Of a stretch of 64,000 nt of DNA, positions 18,447 to 27,624 are shown piece by piece. Each line of letters starts with the position of its first letter. The first letter of the stretch is position 1. The notes under the pieces are model-generated. The model searched no databases, was not told where the DNA came from, and saw nothing but the letters and a program-made list of their open reading frames with translations. Source of the DNA: Psychrobacter sp. NZS113 (lineage in GTDB: Bacteria; Pseudomonadota; Gammaproteobacteria; Pseudomonadales; Moraxellaceae); NCBI RefSeq assembly GCF_015864825.1, contig NZ_JADYWL010000002.1:342346-406345 (forward strand), in the 5' to 3' direction. The position numbers and the translations under genes were made by a program.

Positions 18447-20117
18447 CTAAGTGCTACTCGCCTGTAGTAAACGCCTGACATACAGATGTTGTGGGTTATG
18501 AAAAATATCTTCAGTACTCCCCGACTCTATACATGTACCGTCTTTTAATACCATGATTTTTTGGCATAGCGCCTGCACGACTTTTAGGTCATGGCTGATA
18601 AATACATAGCTGATTTGCAGTTTTTGTTGAATCTCACGTAGCAGGTTAACCACTGTCACCTGCGTGGTACTGTCGAGCGCGGAAGTCGGCTCATCCAATA
18701 TTAATAGACTTGGCTGCATGATAAGCGCGCGTGCGAGTGCCACACGTTGTCGCTGACCACCAGACAACTCATGCGGATAACGCTGCGCAAACTCAGCTGA
18801 TAAATGTACAGTAGCCAAACTATCAATGACTGCCTGCTGACGGGTGGCCTTATCGACACCTTGGACGAGCAATCCTTCTTCAACGATTTGCATCACTGTC
18901 ATACGAGGATTGATACTGGCAAATGGGTCTTGAAATACCATCTGAATCTGCGAGCGAAAAGTGCGCAGTTCACGTTTCGATAATGCTGAAATATCTTGCT
19001 CATTGACGACTATCTGTCCACTAACACGCGCCGTGTTACCAAGTAACTGACTTAAAGCAAGCGCTGTCGTCGTTTTGCCAGAGCCGGACTCACCCACGAT
19101 ACCCAATGCCTGTCCTTTATGCAGCGTTATATCTAGACTTTTAACAGCCTCAAACCAACGCTTGGTACCGCCAAATAGACTTTTTTCTATTGGGAACTGT
19201 ACTTGTAGCGTATTTACTTGCAGTACCGTTGACTGCTCATTTTTATTATCATCCAATATAATCAACGCTTGACCAAAATCCTGCTGGATAAGCGTACGGG
19301 TATACTCTGCTTTAGGCTGATTGAATACAGCGGCCGTTTGTCCTTGCTCAATCGTTTTTCCTTGGCGCATGACAATGACATCATCACTATAACGTCTGAC
19401 CAAATTGAGGTCATGACTGATAAGCACCATCGCCATATTATGCTGACGCTTTAGATCATCTAACAGCTCAAGAATCTCATGTTGCAACGTCACATCGAGT
19501 GCCGTCGTCGGCTCATCAGCGATTAAAATATCAGGCTGCTGCGCCAATGCCATCGCAATCATGACGCGCTGACGCTGACCACCTGATAGCTCATGTGGAT
19601 AGCGATTCAGCTTATCAGCAGGATCGGTAATATTGACATCATCTAGCAAGGCGATACTTTGTTCGCGCCATTGCTTTTTAGGGATGCCACTTAAACGCAG
19701 TGACTCAGAAATTTGTTTAGCGACTGTATGTAGAGGATTGAGTGCGGTCATTGGTTCTTGAAATACCATGCCGATACGCTGCCCACGTATAGCCCGTAAT
19801 GCCGTGTTCCGCCCTTTACCATTAGCTATCGGTAAGGTTGTCATACCTGCTGAATCTGCCAGCTGAACCTTACCTGTAACGGTTAAGCTATCTGGTAATA
19901 ATCCCAATAGCGCGAGACTGGCTATTGATTTACCAGAACCTGACTCACCAACGATAGCTAGGGTTTGCCCTTGCGTCAGCTCATAAGACAACTCATCAAC
20001 CAAAGCCACGCACCCATCGGTATGAATACTGAGCTTATCTACCGACAGTATGACTGTGTTTGTTGCCTGACCATCATTTTCATTTAATCGGTTATTTTTA
20101 GCAGTCGTCATTGTCAT
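18447..20117 (-). CDS. yejF: Peptide ABC transporter, dual ATPase subunit YejF
   Basis: 556 aa with two complete ABC ATPase domains. Each has Walker A (GESGSGKS, then GESGSGKT), a Q-loop, the signature LSGGQRQRV, and Walker B (ILIADEPT, then LLILDEPT). It powers the YejABEF importer, which in E. coli takes up oligopeptides and microcin C. ATG 20117 is chosen because it sits one base after the yejE stop. The frame is open 15 codons into yejE, but that part is unlike the family. Last gene of the yej cluster. Confidence 0.92.
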   Translation of the reverse strand: MTMTTAKNNRLNENDGQATNTVILSVDKLSIHTDGCVALVDELSYELTQGQTLAIVGESGSGKSIASLALLGLLPDSLTVTGKVQLADSAGMTTLPIANGKGRNTALRAIRGQRIGMVFQEPMTALNPLHTVAKQISESLRLSGIPKKQWREQSIALLDDVNITDPADKLNRYPHELSGGQRQRVMIAMALAQQPDILIADEPTTALDVTLQHEILELLDDLKRQHNMAMVLISHDLNLVRRYSDDVIVMRQGKTIEQGQTAAVFNQPKAEYTRTLIQQDFGQALIILDDNKNEQSTVLQVNTLQVQFPIEKSLFGGTKRWFEAVKSLDITLHKGQALGIVGESGSGKTTTALALSQLLGNTARVSGQIVVNEQDISALSKRELRTFRSQIQMVFQDPFASINPRMTVMQIVEEGLLVQGVDKATRQQAVIDSLATVHLSAEFAQRYPHELSGGQRQRVALARALIMQPSLLILDEPTSALDSTTQVTVVNLLREIQQKLQISYVFISHDLKVVQALCQKIMVLKDGTCIESGSTEDIFHNPQHLYVRRLLQASST

Positions 20118-20118
20118 A

Positions 20119-21201
20119 TTAAGAGCGCCTCGGATCAAACGCATCACGCAGTGCTTCGCCAACGAAGATGAGTAGCGATAAAATAAAGGTCAAACTGAAG
20201 AACCCAGATAAGGCCAGCCACGGTGCATCCAGATTATTTTTGCCTTGTACCATCAGCTCACCAAGCGATGGTGAGCCCGGCGGTAAACCGTACCCTAAGA
20301 AGTCTAGTGCTGTTAAGGCAATAATATTCGCCGTTAAAATAAAGGGCAATTGAGATAAACTTGAGGCCAAAGCATTCGGCAAAATATGTCTCAGCATAAT
20401 CTGACTGTCCGAAACACCAAGATTACGAGCAGCTCGGACATAGTCAAAGTTACGCGCGCGCAAAAACTCTGCCCGTACCAAACCCACCAGACCCATCCAG
20501 CCAAACAATAGCATCAGGGCAAACAGCATGGTGATACTTGGACTGAATAAACTGACCAAAATAATAATCATAAACAGCTGAGGCATCCCGCCCCACACTT
20601 CCATAAAACGCTGCCCGATTAAATCAACCCAGCCACCGTAATAGCCTTGGATGGCACCAACGATAATACCAATCAATGCGCCTGCAAGTGTCAATGCCAA
20701 GCCAAACAATAAAGACACCCGTAGCCCATAAAGTATGCGCGCCAGTACATCACGGCCCAAATCATCCGTACCAAGCCAGTTTTGGGCGTTGGGTGCTGCT
20801 GGATAAGGGATGCCTAGTTCTACGTTAGGTGTCTGATCAGCAAAAGGAATGAGCGGCATAATATAAAAGCCCTGCTCATCAATCAATGCTTGCACCGCAG
20901 GATCTTTGTAATTGGTTTCGGTTTCGAACACACCACCAAAAGTCGTTTCAGGATAAGCCTTTGCGACAGGGAAGTAATAGTCACCTTGATACTGCACCAG
21001 TAACGGTTTGTCATTCGCAATCACATTGGCTGCCATACAAATGGTAAATATCAGCGCAAAAACAAATAGCGAGATAACACCAAGACGATTTTGGCGAAAA
21101 CGGTTTAGGCGTGCCTGCCAGATAGGATTTAGCCGATGTTTTTTTGGCATAGAAACAGGAGATTCAGATGAGGGTGTTGAAGGTGATGGATGACTTGACA
21201 T
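20119..21201 (-). CDS. yejE: Peptide ABC transporter permease YejE
   Basis: 360 aa inner-membrane permease. An N-terminal membrane segment (GVISLFVFALIFTICMAANVIA) and a periplasmic loop with NWLGTDDLGRDVLARILYG precede five further membrane segments; the EAA loop is in VRAARNLGVSDSQIMLRHILPN. This is the DppC/OppC-like partner in YejABEF. Its ATG overlaps the yejB stop by one base (TAATG), a sign of translational coupling. Confidence 0.93.
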   Translation of the reverse strand: MSSHPSPSTPSSESPVSMPKKHRLNPIWQARLNRFRQNRLGVISLFVFALIFTICMAANVIANDKPLLVQYQGDYYFPVAKAYPETTFGGVFETETNYKDPAVQALIDEQGFYIMPLIPFADQTPNVELGIPYPAAPNAQNWLGTDDLGRDVLARILYGLRVSLLFGLALTLAGALIGIIVGAIQGYYGGWVDLIGQRFMEVWGGMPQLFMIIILVSLFSPSITMLFALMLLFGWMGLVGLVRAEFLRARNFDYVRAARNLGVSDSQIMLRHILPNALASSLSQLPFILTANIIALTALDFLGYGLPPGSPSLGELMVQGKNNLDAPWLALSGFFSLTFILSLLIFVGEALRDAFDPRRS

Positions 21202-22271
21202 TAGCGCCCCTCAAAATCAATACGGGGATCAATTAGGTGATAACTTAAATCGCTGATTAATTGTAATAACAAACCCACCAAGGTAAAGATAAATAACGTA
21301 CCAAATATCACGGGGTAATCACGCTGCTGAATGGCTTCAAACCCGAGCAAGCCTAGGCCATCTAATTTGAAGATAATCTCAATCAGAAAGTTACCAGCAA
21401 AGAAAATGCCAACGATAGCGGCTGGAATGCCGGCAATGATAATCAACATAGCATTACGGAAAACATGCCCGTATAAGACTTGCCGCTCTCCTAAACCTTT
21501 GGCACGAGCGGTAAGCACGTATTGCTTGCCTAACTCTTCTAAAAAGCTAAATTTGGTCAAATAGGTCAAGCCAGCAAACCCGCCAACCGTACTTGCTAAG
21601 AGTGGCAACGCCAAATGCCAAAAGTAATCTTTTACTTTGCCAAGGGCGCTTAGTTGGTCAAAGTTCTCAGAGGTTAGCCCTTGTAGTGGAAAGATATTCC
21701 AGTAGCTGCCACCAGCAAAGAAAACCAGTAGTATGACGGCAAATACAAAGACGGGTATCGCATGACCGATAGCGAGCAGCATAGCCGTTGCTTTATCAAT
21801 CCCAGAACCATGATGCATGGCTTTATAGACCCCTAGTGGAATCGCGATCATATAAATCAGCAGCGTACTCCATAGACCAAGCGAGATTGATACTGGCAGC
21901 TTCTCTACAATAAGATCGGTTACCGTCTGACCTTTAAAAAATGACTCACCAAAATCTAGCTGAGCATAATTCTTTAGCATCAGCCAAAAGCGCTCGGGTG
22001 CTGATTTGTCAAAACCGTATTGCGCATTAATCGCTGCCACCATCTCTTCAGATAAACCGCGTGTACCTTGATACGTGCTGTTATTGCTACCTGCACTGCC
22101 CGCACCAATATTACCAGCTAATGCATTTTCTTTTGCACCTTGTTCAATAAGCGCAAGCTGCTGCTCAACAGGACCGCCGGGGGCTGCTTGTACAATGACA
22201 AAGTTTGCGAGCAATATTAAAAATAGCGTCGGTAATATCAACAGTAATCTTTTTAAGATATAACGACCCAT
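21201..22271 (-). CDS. yejB: Peptide ABC transporter permease YejB
   Basis: 356 aa DppB/OppB-like inner-membrane permease. It opens with MGRYILKRLLLILPTLFLIL and ends LIDPRIDFEGR, both typical of YejB. A Gly/Ser/Asn-rich insertion near residues 50-65 (GNIGAGSAGSNNST) lengthens the first periplasmic loop. The EAA-type loop is LTARAKGLGERQVLYGHVFRN. AGGAAG ribosome site eight bases before ATG. Upstream, gloB separates it from yejA. Confidence 0.93.
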   Translation of the reverse strand: MGRYILKRLLLILPTLFLILLANFVIVQAAPGGPVEQQLALIEQGAKENALAGNIGAGSAGSNNSTYQGTRGLSEEMVAAINAQYGFDKSAPERFWLMLKNYAQLDFGESFFKGQTVTDLIVEKLPVSISLGLWSTLLIYMIAIPLGVYKAMHHGSGIDKATAMLLAIGHAIPVFVFAVILLVFFAGGSYWNIFPLQGLTSENFDQLSALGKVKDYFWHLALPLLASTVGGFAGLTYLTKFSFLEELGKQYVLTARAKGLGERQVLYGHVFRNAMLIIIAGIPAAIVGIFFAGNFLIEIIFKLDGLGLLGFEAIQQRDYPVIFGTLFIFTLVGLLLQLISDLSYHLIDPRIDFEGR

Positions 22272-22329
22272 AACAGCAGCTTCCTAACATAACAAACATG
22301 ACGATAGAGAAAACGAGCGGTGAACGCAG

Positions 22330-23109
22330 TTAGAAGTTATTTTTCAGCTCGCGTAAAGCAGCAAATACAGTCAAAGACTTATCATCGTTGATGCTTACTT
22401 TAGCCTTCACGCCTGCTATCACACTTGACTCTTGTGTACGTAAGAATACATTGACCATACGCTCATGCTCTAGGGTCACAGGTAATGTCGGCATACCCTG
22501 TGCGGTTTGCGCTTCTGCTTGTGTTAATGCTTGCTGCATTGCCTCATTAGCAGGCTCAATTGATAATCCAAAACGTAAGTTGCTGGCCGTATATTCATGC
22601 GCAGGATACAGTAGCGTCTCAGCAGGTAAGCCATTCAAACGCTTAAAGCTGTCATGCAATTGCTCGATTGTTCCGGTGAAGACGCGGCCGCACCCTGCAC
22701 TAAATAGCGTGTCACCACAAAAGCAATGCTTGCGACTATCGATATCTAAAATATAGGCCACATGGCTAGCTGTATGACCAGACACATCCCAAACCTGTGC
22801 TGAGCAGCCCCATGCACTTACCGTACTACCATCTTTGATGGTTTGATCTTCATCCACATTATGCTCAGTATGCGCCACTAGGTGCGTCATCGGATAAGAC
22901 TCTTGTAGCGCTGCGACGCCGCCGATGTGATCATGATGATGATGCGTGGTCCAAATAGACGTCAGTTCTAGATTGTTTTCTTCTAGGTAGGCAACGACAG
23001 GCTCAGCCTGACCTGGATCAATGACAATCGCTTGCTTATTGTTTTCATTAATCAATGTCCAGATATAATTGTCATTGAACGCTTTAATCGGGTGAATACG
23101 AATACTCAT
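22330..23109 (-). CDS. gloB: Hydroxyacylglutathione hydrolase (glyoxalase II)
   Basis: 259 aa metallo-beta-lactamase fold enzyme that hydrolyses S-lactoylglutathione to lactate and glutathione, the second step of methylglyoxal detoxification. The binuclear metal motif is TTHHHHDHIGG, with further ligands in VSGHTASHVAYI, CGDTLFSAGCGRVFTG and YPAHEYT. Length is usual for the family. AGGATTTACC precedes the ATG. Unusually, it sits between yejA and yejB on the same strand, with gaps of 103 and 58 nt, so it is probably co-transcribed with the peptide importer. Confidence 0.95.
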   Translation of the reverse strand: MSIRIHPIKAFNDNYIWTLINENNKQAIVIDPGQAEPVVAYLEENNLELTSIWTTHHHHDHIGGVAALQESYPMTHLVAHTEHNVDEDQTIKDGSTVSAWGCSAQVWDVSGHTASHVAYILDIDSRKHCFCGDTLFSAGCGRVFTGTIEQLHDSFKRLNGLPAETLLYPAHEYTASNLRFGLSIEPANEAMQQALTQAEAQTAQGMPTLPVTLEHERMVNVFLRTQESSVIAGVKAKVSINDDKSLTVFAALRELKNNF

Positions 23110-23212
23110 GGTAAATCCTTACGAATAGTTATCTCTGTTGCTTAATTTTTACCAGATGTTTTTGTGAAACGCTTTAACATTCAAAATTGTTAGCTTTTAC
23201 CATTTCAAACAG

Positions 23213-25045
23213 CTACTGTTTTAAATAGGTATTAACACGATCTTCTGCTGCCTTGTCCGTCCACCAGTAGTCAATGCCGACAGCATTGGTAGGCAGTTTT
23301 TCAGTATGGCGGTATTGATTCCAGTAGGCGACATTGGTGCCCGACTTTCCATATAATGGCACTAAATAATGACCAGCACGTAACAAGCGGTCAAGCACTT
23401 GGGTATATAACACAATCTCTTCACGGTTCTTAGCGCGACCCAACTTGTCTATGACATCGTCGATTGCCACGTTTTTAATACCAGCTGTATTTCTATTACC
23501 CGCTTGATCGGCTGCCGCACTACCCCAAAAGCTTGCTTGCTCAGCGCCAGGTGATAAGCTCTGCGCAAATACATCCACCACCATATCATAATCAAAATTG
23601 CGCATACGCTCATAATATTGCGGGCCATCGACTTGACGCAAGGTCGTATCAAACCCTAAACGCTTCAAGTTGCGAATGTATGGCAACAGCACTCGTCCCA
23701 TGGTTTCGCCTGTCATCAAAATCTCAATTTGAGCAAGCTGTCCATCAGGTTGATACAGCTTCATATCCGCATAATAGAAACCCGCATCTAGCAATAGCTG
23801 ACGTGCCTCTAATAGCCCTTGACGATTAAAACCGCTACCATCAGTAGTAGGTAACTGCCAGTCTGCCAATACCGCCTGACGTTGTATTGGTTCAAGCATG
23901 GATAACAAAGGAGTTAGCACCTGCATCTCAGCAGTCGAAGGCGTATCCGTTGCGGCAAGCTCAGAGCCATGAAAGAAGCTCTGTAAGCGCTCATATTGCC
24001 CATGAAATAAGGTTTTATTCATCCATTCAAAGTCATAAGCTGCCGTCAATGCCTGACGAACACGAATATCTTGAAAGATTGGCCGACGCATATTCATCAC
24101 CAGACCTTGCATAGGTACTGGATTTTGACTGCTTATCGTCTCTTTGTTAATTAGCTTCGCTTTTACTGCGGGGAAATTATAACCCGTTGCCCAATTGGAC
24201 GCTTTGTTCTCAGGGCGGAATCGATATTGGCCAGATTTAAACCCTTCAAACGCAATCTCATCACTTTGATAATACACAAACTTAATCATATCAAAGTTAT
24301 AACGACCACGATTGACCATCAAATCACGTCCCCAATAATTGGCATCGCGTATATAGCTGACCGCTCGTCCTGCATCTACACGTCCGAGCTTATAAGGACC
24401 ACTGCCCATCAATGGCGTTAGACTAATCTTCTCAAAATCAGCATCGATAGAGGATTTGGCAAAGATAGGAAACTGCCCAACCGTTAATAAGATTTCTTTA
24501 TTCTCATCAGACGCAAAGACAAACTTCACTCGTTGCTTATCCAGAACTTGAACGTCCTTAATATCACCTAAATAGCTGCGAATGTACATCGGCCCTTTGT
24601 TCAATATCGCATCATAAGTGGCTTTGACATCATCGCTAGTGACTGGCGACCCATCCCAAAATCGTGCAGCAGGATTGATATGATAAATAATCCAACTGGT
24701 ATCGTCAGGATCATACGTCACCTTGCTTGCCAGCTGCGGATACATCGTAAAGGCTTCATTTAATGAGCCAGTCATCAGGGTATCATACAGATAGTCGGTA
24801 CCAGCCATTGCCACACCAGTGGTCATCCATTTATTGGCAGCATTAAAAGTGCCGCGCGCATCAAGCGAGAGCGTGCCGCCTGTCGGTGCATTTGGATTGG
24901 CATAAGGCATGAATGGTGCGTCAATATAGTTGGTAGGACTGTTATGACCAAGCGCAGTCGTGGTGATTGGCGCTGCGATACTGACAGGTATACAGCTCAC
25001 TGCGGCAATTAGCATTATGGCTTTTAGCATGGTGTTTTTTATCAT
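23213..25045 (-). CDS. yejA: Periplasmic peptide-binding protein YejA
   Basis: 610 aa family-5 extracellular solute-binding protein. A Sec signal peptide (AIMLIAAVSCIPVSIAAP) is followed by ALGHNSPTNYIDAPFMPYANPNAPTGG-type residues typical of YejA, whose family reads YGxPKYPADFxHFxYVNPxAPKGG. Captures oligopeptides for the YejBEF permease. ATG 25045 or the ATG five codons on could be the start. First gene of the yejA-gloB-yejBEF cluster. Confidence 0.9.
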   Translation of the reverse strand: MIKNTMLKAIMLIAAVSCIPVSIAAPITTTALGHNSPTNYIDAPFMPYANPNAPTGGTLSLDARGTFNAANKWMTTGVAMAGTDYLYDTLMTGSLNEAFTMYPQLASKVTYDPDDTSWIIYHINPAARFWDGSPVTSDDVKATYDAILNKGPMYIRSYLGDIKDVQVLDKQRVKFVFASDENKEILLTVGQFPIFAKSSIDADFEKISLTPLMGSGPYKLGRVDAGRAVSYIRDANYWGRDLMVNRGRYNFDMIKFVYYQSDEIAFEGFKSGQYRFRPENKASNWATGYNFPAVKAKLINKETISSQNPVPMQGLVMNMRRPIFQDIRVRQALTAAYDFEWMNKTLFHGQYERLQSFFHGSELAATDTPSTAEMQVLTPLLSMLEPIQRQAVLADWQLPTTDGSGFNRQGLLEARQLLLDAGFYYADMKLYQPDGQLAQIEILMTGETMGRVLLPYIRNLKRLGFDTTLRQVDGPQYYERMRNFDYDMVVDVFAQSLSPGAEQASFWGSAAADQAGNRNTAGIKNVAIDDVIDKLGRAKNREEIVLYTQVLDRLLRAGHYLVPLYGKSGTNVAYWNQYRHTEKLPTNAVGIDYWWTDKAAEDRVNTYLKQ

Positions 25046-25270
25046 AATAAAGTTATAACAAGCCCTTTTGCCAAACCGATGAATATATTTAGAATTTAAC
25101 TAGTGACTGCATGCTAATTGAAAACTCGCTAAGCATGATAAGTTGCACAAAATTTATCATAACAAACTTCAGTTTTTTAACCTAATGGTTTGCAATGCAA
25201 AGTATGTAGTATTACAAACCATTTATCTATCCACCCATCTATCCACCAAGCAAACATGCTGATTTTAGAC

Positions 25271-25308
25271 AAAAAAAAGACGCAGCTTATAAAGTTGCGT
25301 CTTTTTTT
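25271..25308. terminator. Strong terminator after serC
   Basis: AGACGCAGCTTATAAAGTTGCGTCT hairpin flanked by A8 and T7; 18 nt past the serC stop on the minus strand, able to act in both directions. Confidence 0.9.
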
Positions 25309-25325
25309 CTAAAACTGGTGCTGAT

Positions 25326-26450
25326 TTAAGCGTGCTTTTTTTCAAAGGCAATCATAAAATCAACCAGTTGCTGTACCCAGTCTAGTGATACGGCATTGTA
25401 GATGCTGGCACGCATACCGCCCACATCACGGTGACCTTTTAAGTTCATCAAGCCTGCCGCGGCTGACTCTTCTAAAAACACTTTATCAAGACTGCTGTCT
25501 GCCAAGGTAAATGGCACATTCATAATAGAACGATGTTTGATAGCTACTGGATTGTTATAAAAATCGCTGTCATCAATCGTTTTATAGAGTAAGTCTGCTT
25601 TTTGCTGATTAATCTTGCCGATAGCAGCCACCCCGCCTTGCTCTTCTAACCAATCAAAGACCAGTCCTGCCAAGTACCAAGAATACGTCGCTGGCGTGTT
25701 TGACATAGACTCTTTTTCGGCTTGATGCTCGTAGTTCATTAGCAGCGGACACCACTCACTCGCCTGCCCTAATAGATCCTCACGAATAATCACAATAATC
25801 AGACCTGCGGGACCAATGTTCTTTTGTGCACCCGCATAAATCATCCCAAACTTAGAGACGTCAATTGGCTGTGATAAAATACAAGAAGACATATCAACGA
25901 TAATCGGTGCATCAACCGTTGGCGGCTCAAATATTTGCAAGCCATGAATGGTTTCATTAGCGCAATAATGGAAATATGCGGCATCTTCACTTAACTGCCA
26001 CTCATTTTGGTCAGGCACATCGGTAAAGTTACTTTCTTTGCCCGTTGCGACCACGTTAGTCTCACCCAGTCCCAGTTTGGCATAGCGATCAGCTTCTTTG
26101 ATGGCCTTGCCTGACCAAGCACCTGTCGTTAGATAGTCTGCGCGCCCACCATTCAATAGATTTAATGGGATCGCTGAAAACTGTAAGCTAGCGCCGCCTT
26201 GTAAAAACAGTACTTTATAATTATCTGGAATGTCCATCAACGAACGCAATTTCGCTTCAGCTTTTTCCGTAATAGCAATGTACTCTTTACTACGGTGACT
26301 TACTTCCATGACCGACATACCGCTTCCCTGCCAATCAAGCAACTCATCTTGAGCGCGTGATAATACAGCAGTTGGTATCGTAGCAGGCCCCGCTGAAAAG
26401 TTAGGCACACGGTTAGGAGCGACGGTATTGATAGTTGATGTGGTGGTCAT
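25326..26450 (-). CDS. serC: Phosphoserine aminotransferase
   Basis: 374 aa PLP enzyme that makes phosphoserine (serine pathway) and phosphohydroxythreonine (PLP pathway). NFSAGPATIP opens the family core; the Schiff-base lysine is in MIYAGAQKNIGPAGL; GHRDVGGMRASIYNA is the conserved C-terminal motif. The frame is open 21 codons further, but the ATG at 26450 lies eight bases after AGGA and fits the family's length; an ATG two codons earlier is possible. The window also carries pdxA, the next step of the PLP pathway, though far away. Confidence 0.95.
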   Translation of the reverse strand: MTTTSTINTVAPNRVPNFSAGPATIPTAVLSRAQDELLDWQGSGMSVMEVSHRSKEYIAITEKAEAKLRSLMDIPDNYKVLFLQGGASLQFSAIPLNLLNGGRADYLTTGAWSGKAIKEADRYAKLGLGETNVVATGKESNFTDVPDQNEWQLSEDAAYFHYCANETIHGLQIFEPPTVDAPIIVDMSSCILSQPIDVSKFGMIYAGAQKNIGPAGLIIVIIREDLLGQASEWCPLLMNYEHQAEKESMSNTPATYSWYLAGLVFDWLEEQGGVAAIGKINQQKADLLYKTIDDSDFYNNPVAIKHRSIMNVPFTLADSSLDKVFLEESAAAGLMNLKGHRDVGGMRASIYNAVSLDWVQQLVDFMIAFEKKHA

Positions 26451-26616
26451 AGTCATTATCCTAAATATGATGAAATCATCGTTGTTTGTTGGAGCGTAAA
26501 AGTAGGCTATCAAAAATACGGTGAAACTGATTTTAGTGGTTTTTATTTGCTAATGTCTGTTTTTTATGCCGATAGTTTATACAAGTAACTTATGACCACA
26601 CCAATGGTCAACTGGC

Positions 26617-27468
26617 TTAACCCGATAATTTATCCCAAAGCTGACGCTTTAAGCTGCTATCAGTGAGCATTTCATCTAACGTGGGCACAGCCGTAAGCGT
26701 CGGATGCTCAAGCCCTTCAGGCAATTCAGTCAACGCTATCACTTGTATGTCTTCACTGCGACCAATTTTAAAGACATATCCAGCAAGACTGGCATTGGCA
26801 AGCTCTGCGGTATCCATACCTTCACAAATAGGAAAAGAGGTGGTCTCACAAGTGATGGATAACGCTTGGGTAATATTTTGCCATAGCTTTTGACTGTCAT
26901 TATTGAGTGCTTGGATATCAACCAAAACCACCCAATCACCATAGCGACCGCCTTGCAAATCAAATGGGGATACTTTCTTAAAGCTATCATCATTATTTAT
27001 ATGCGCAATAGGACTCTGCCCGATAGCAGCAGTGGTTTGCTGAGCTATGTTATCTACGAGAGGTCTAACTGCCACATCAGGAGTAGTGGTATCAAAACTA
27101 TAAGTGACAGGGCTTTGTTCGTTAGGTGATTCTAACTCTACATCATTAGTATCATGGTAATAGTTGCGCGTGGCGTCATCATCGATGGCCGCTGATACAG
27201 AATCAGCAAATGCTATATTTGACATCTCGATGCTCACAGCAGCATTACTTTGCTGCTCTATACTTGGTTGTTCAATGTTAGTAACAGACGACACAGCCTG
27301 AGTAGGCGTATCAATTGTAGAATCAGAAATAGTAGGCGCAGAGATATCTGCCATATTGATGGTGGCTGAGCTTGGCTGCACCCACTGATTGATACCCATC
27401 ATCGCTAAAATTTGACGCTGCTGCATACGATGTTGCAATACAATTAGCGGGTCTGCAATGTCACTCAT
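26617..27468 (-). CDS. Probable divergent DNA polymerase III psi subunit (HolD-like)
   Basis: 283 aa. The ends resemble HolD: residues 8-35 (LQHRMQQRQILAMMGINQWV) match the psi pattern of a short helix followed by LGITQW, and the last 100 residues (DWVVLVDIQALNNDSQKLWQ; IQVIALTELP; LKRQLWDKLSG) match the strand-rich fold and the final LWxxL helix of E. coli HolD. Between them lies about 125 residues of low-complexity Ser/Thr/Ala/Asp-rich, probably disordered, sequence that HolD of enterics lacks. Psi bridges the clamp loader and SSB. The match is by eye and weak in the middle; an unknown lineage-specific protein is the alternative. Confidence 0.5.
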   Translation of the reverse strand: MSDIADPLIVLQHRMQQRQILAMMGINQWVQPSSATINMADISAPTISDSTIDTPTQAVSSVTNIEQPSIEQQSNAAVSIEMSNIAFADSVSAAIDDDATRNYYHDTNDVELESPNEQSPVTYSFDTTTPDVAVRPLVDNIAQQTTAAIGQSPIAHINNDDSFKKVSPFDLQGGRYGDWVVLVDIQALNNDSQKLWQNITQALSITCETTSFPICEGMDTAELANASLAGYVFKIGRSEDIQVIALTELPEGLEHPTLTAVPTLDEMLTDSSLKRQLWDKLSG

Positions 27469-27624
27469 ACGTCTTTACTATCCTACTCATCTAAGATGGG
27501 TTTACAGAATATCTGTATTAAAAAATGTCAAATAACAACTTGAATCATGCAACTTCTAGTCAGACCAATGCGTATCAAACAATGCCTACACACTTCACTC
27601 AGTAACATCACTCAGTCATAGTAT

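Noticed and set aside
25184-25223. 9-bp inverted repeat AATGGTTTG/CAAACCATT with 22-base loop
   Set aside because: Long loop, no T run, 140 bp from yejA; too weak to call an operator.
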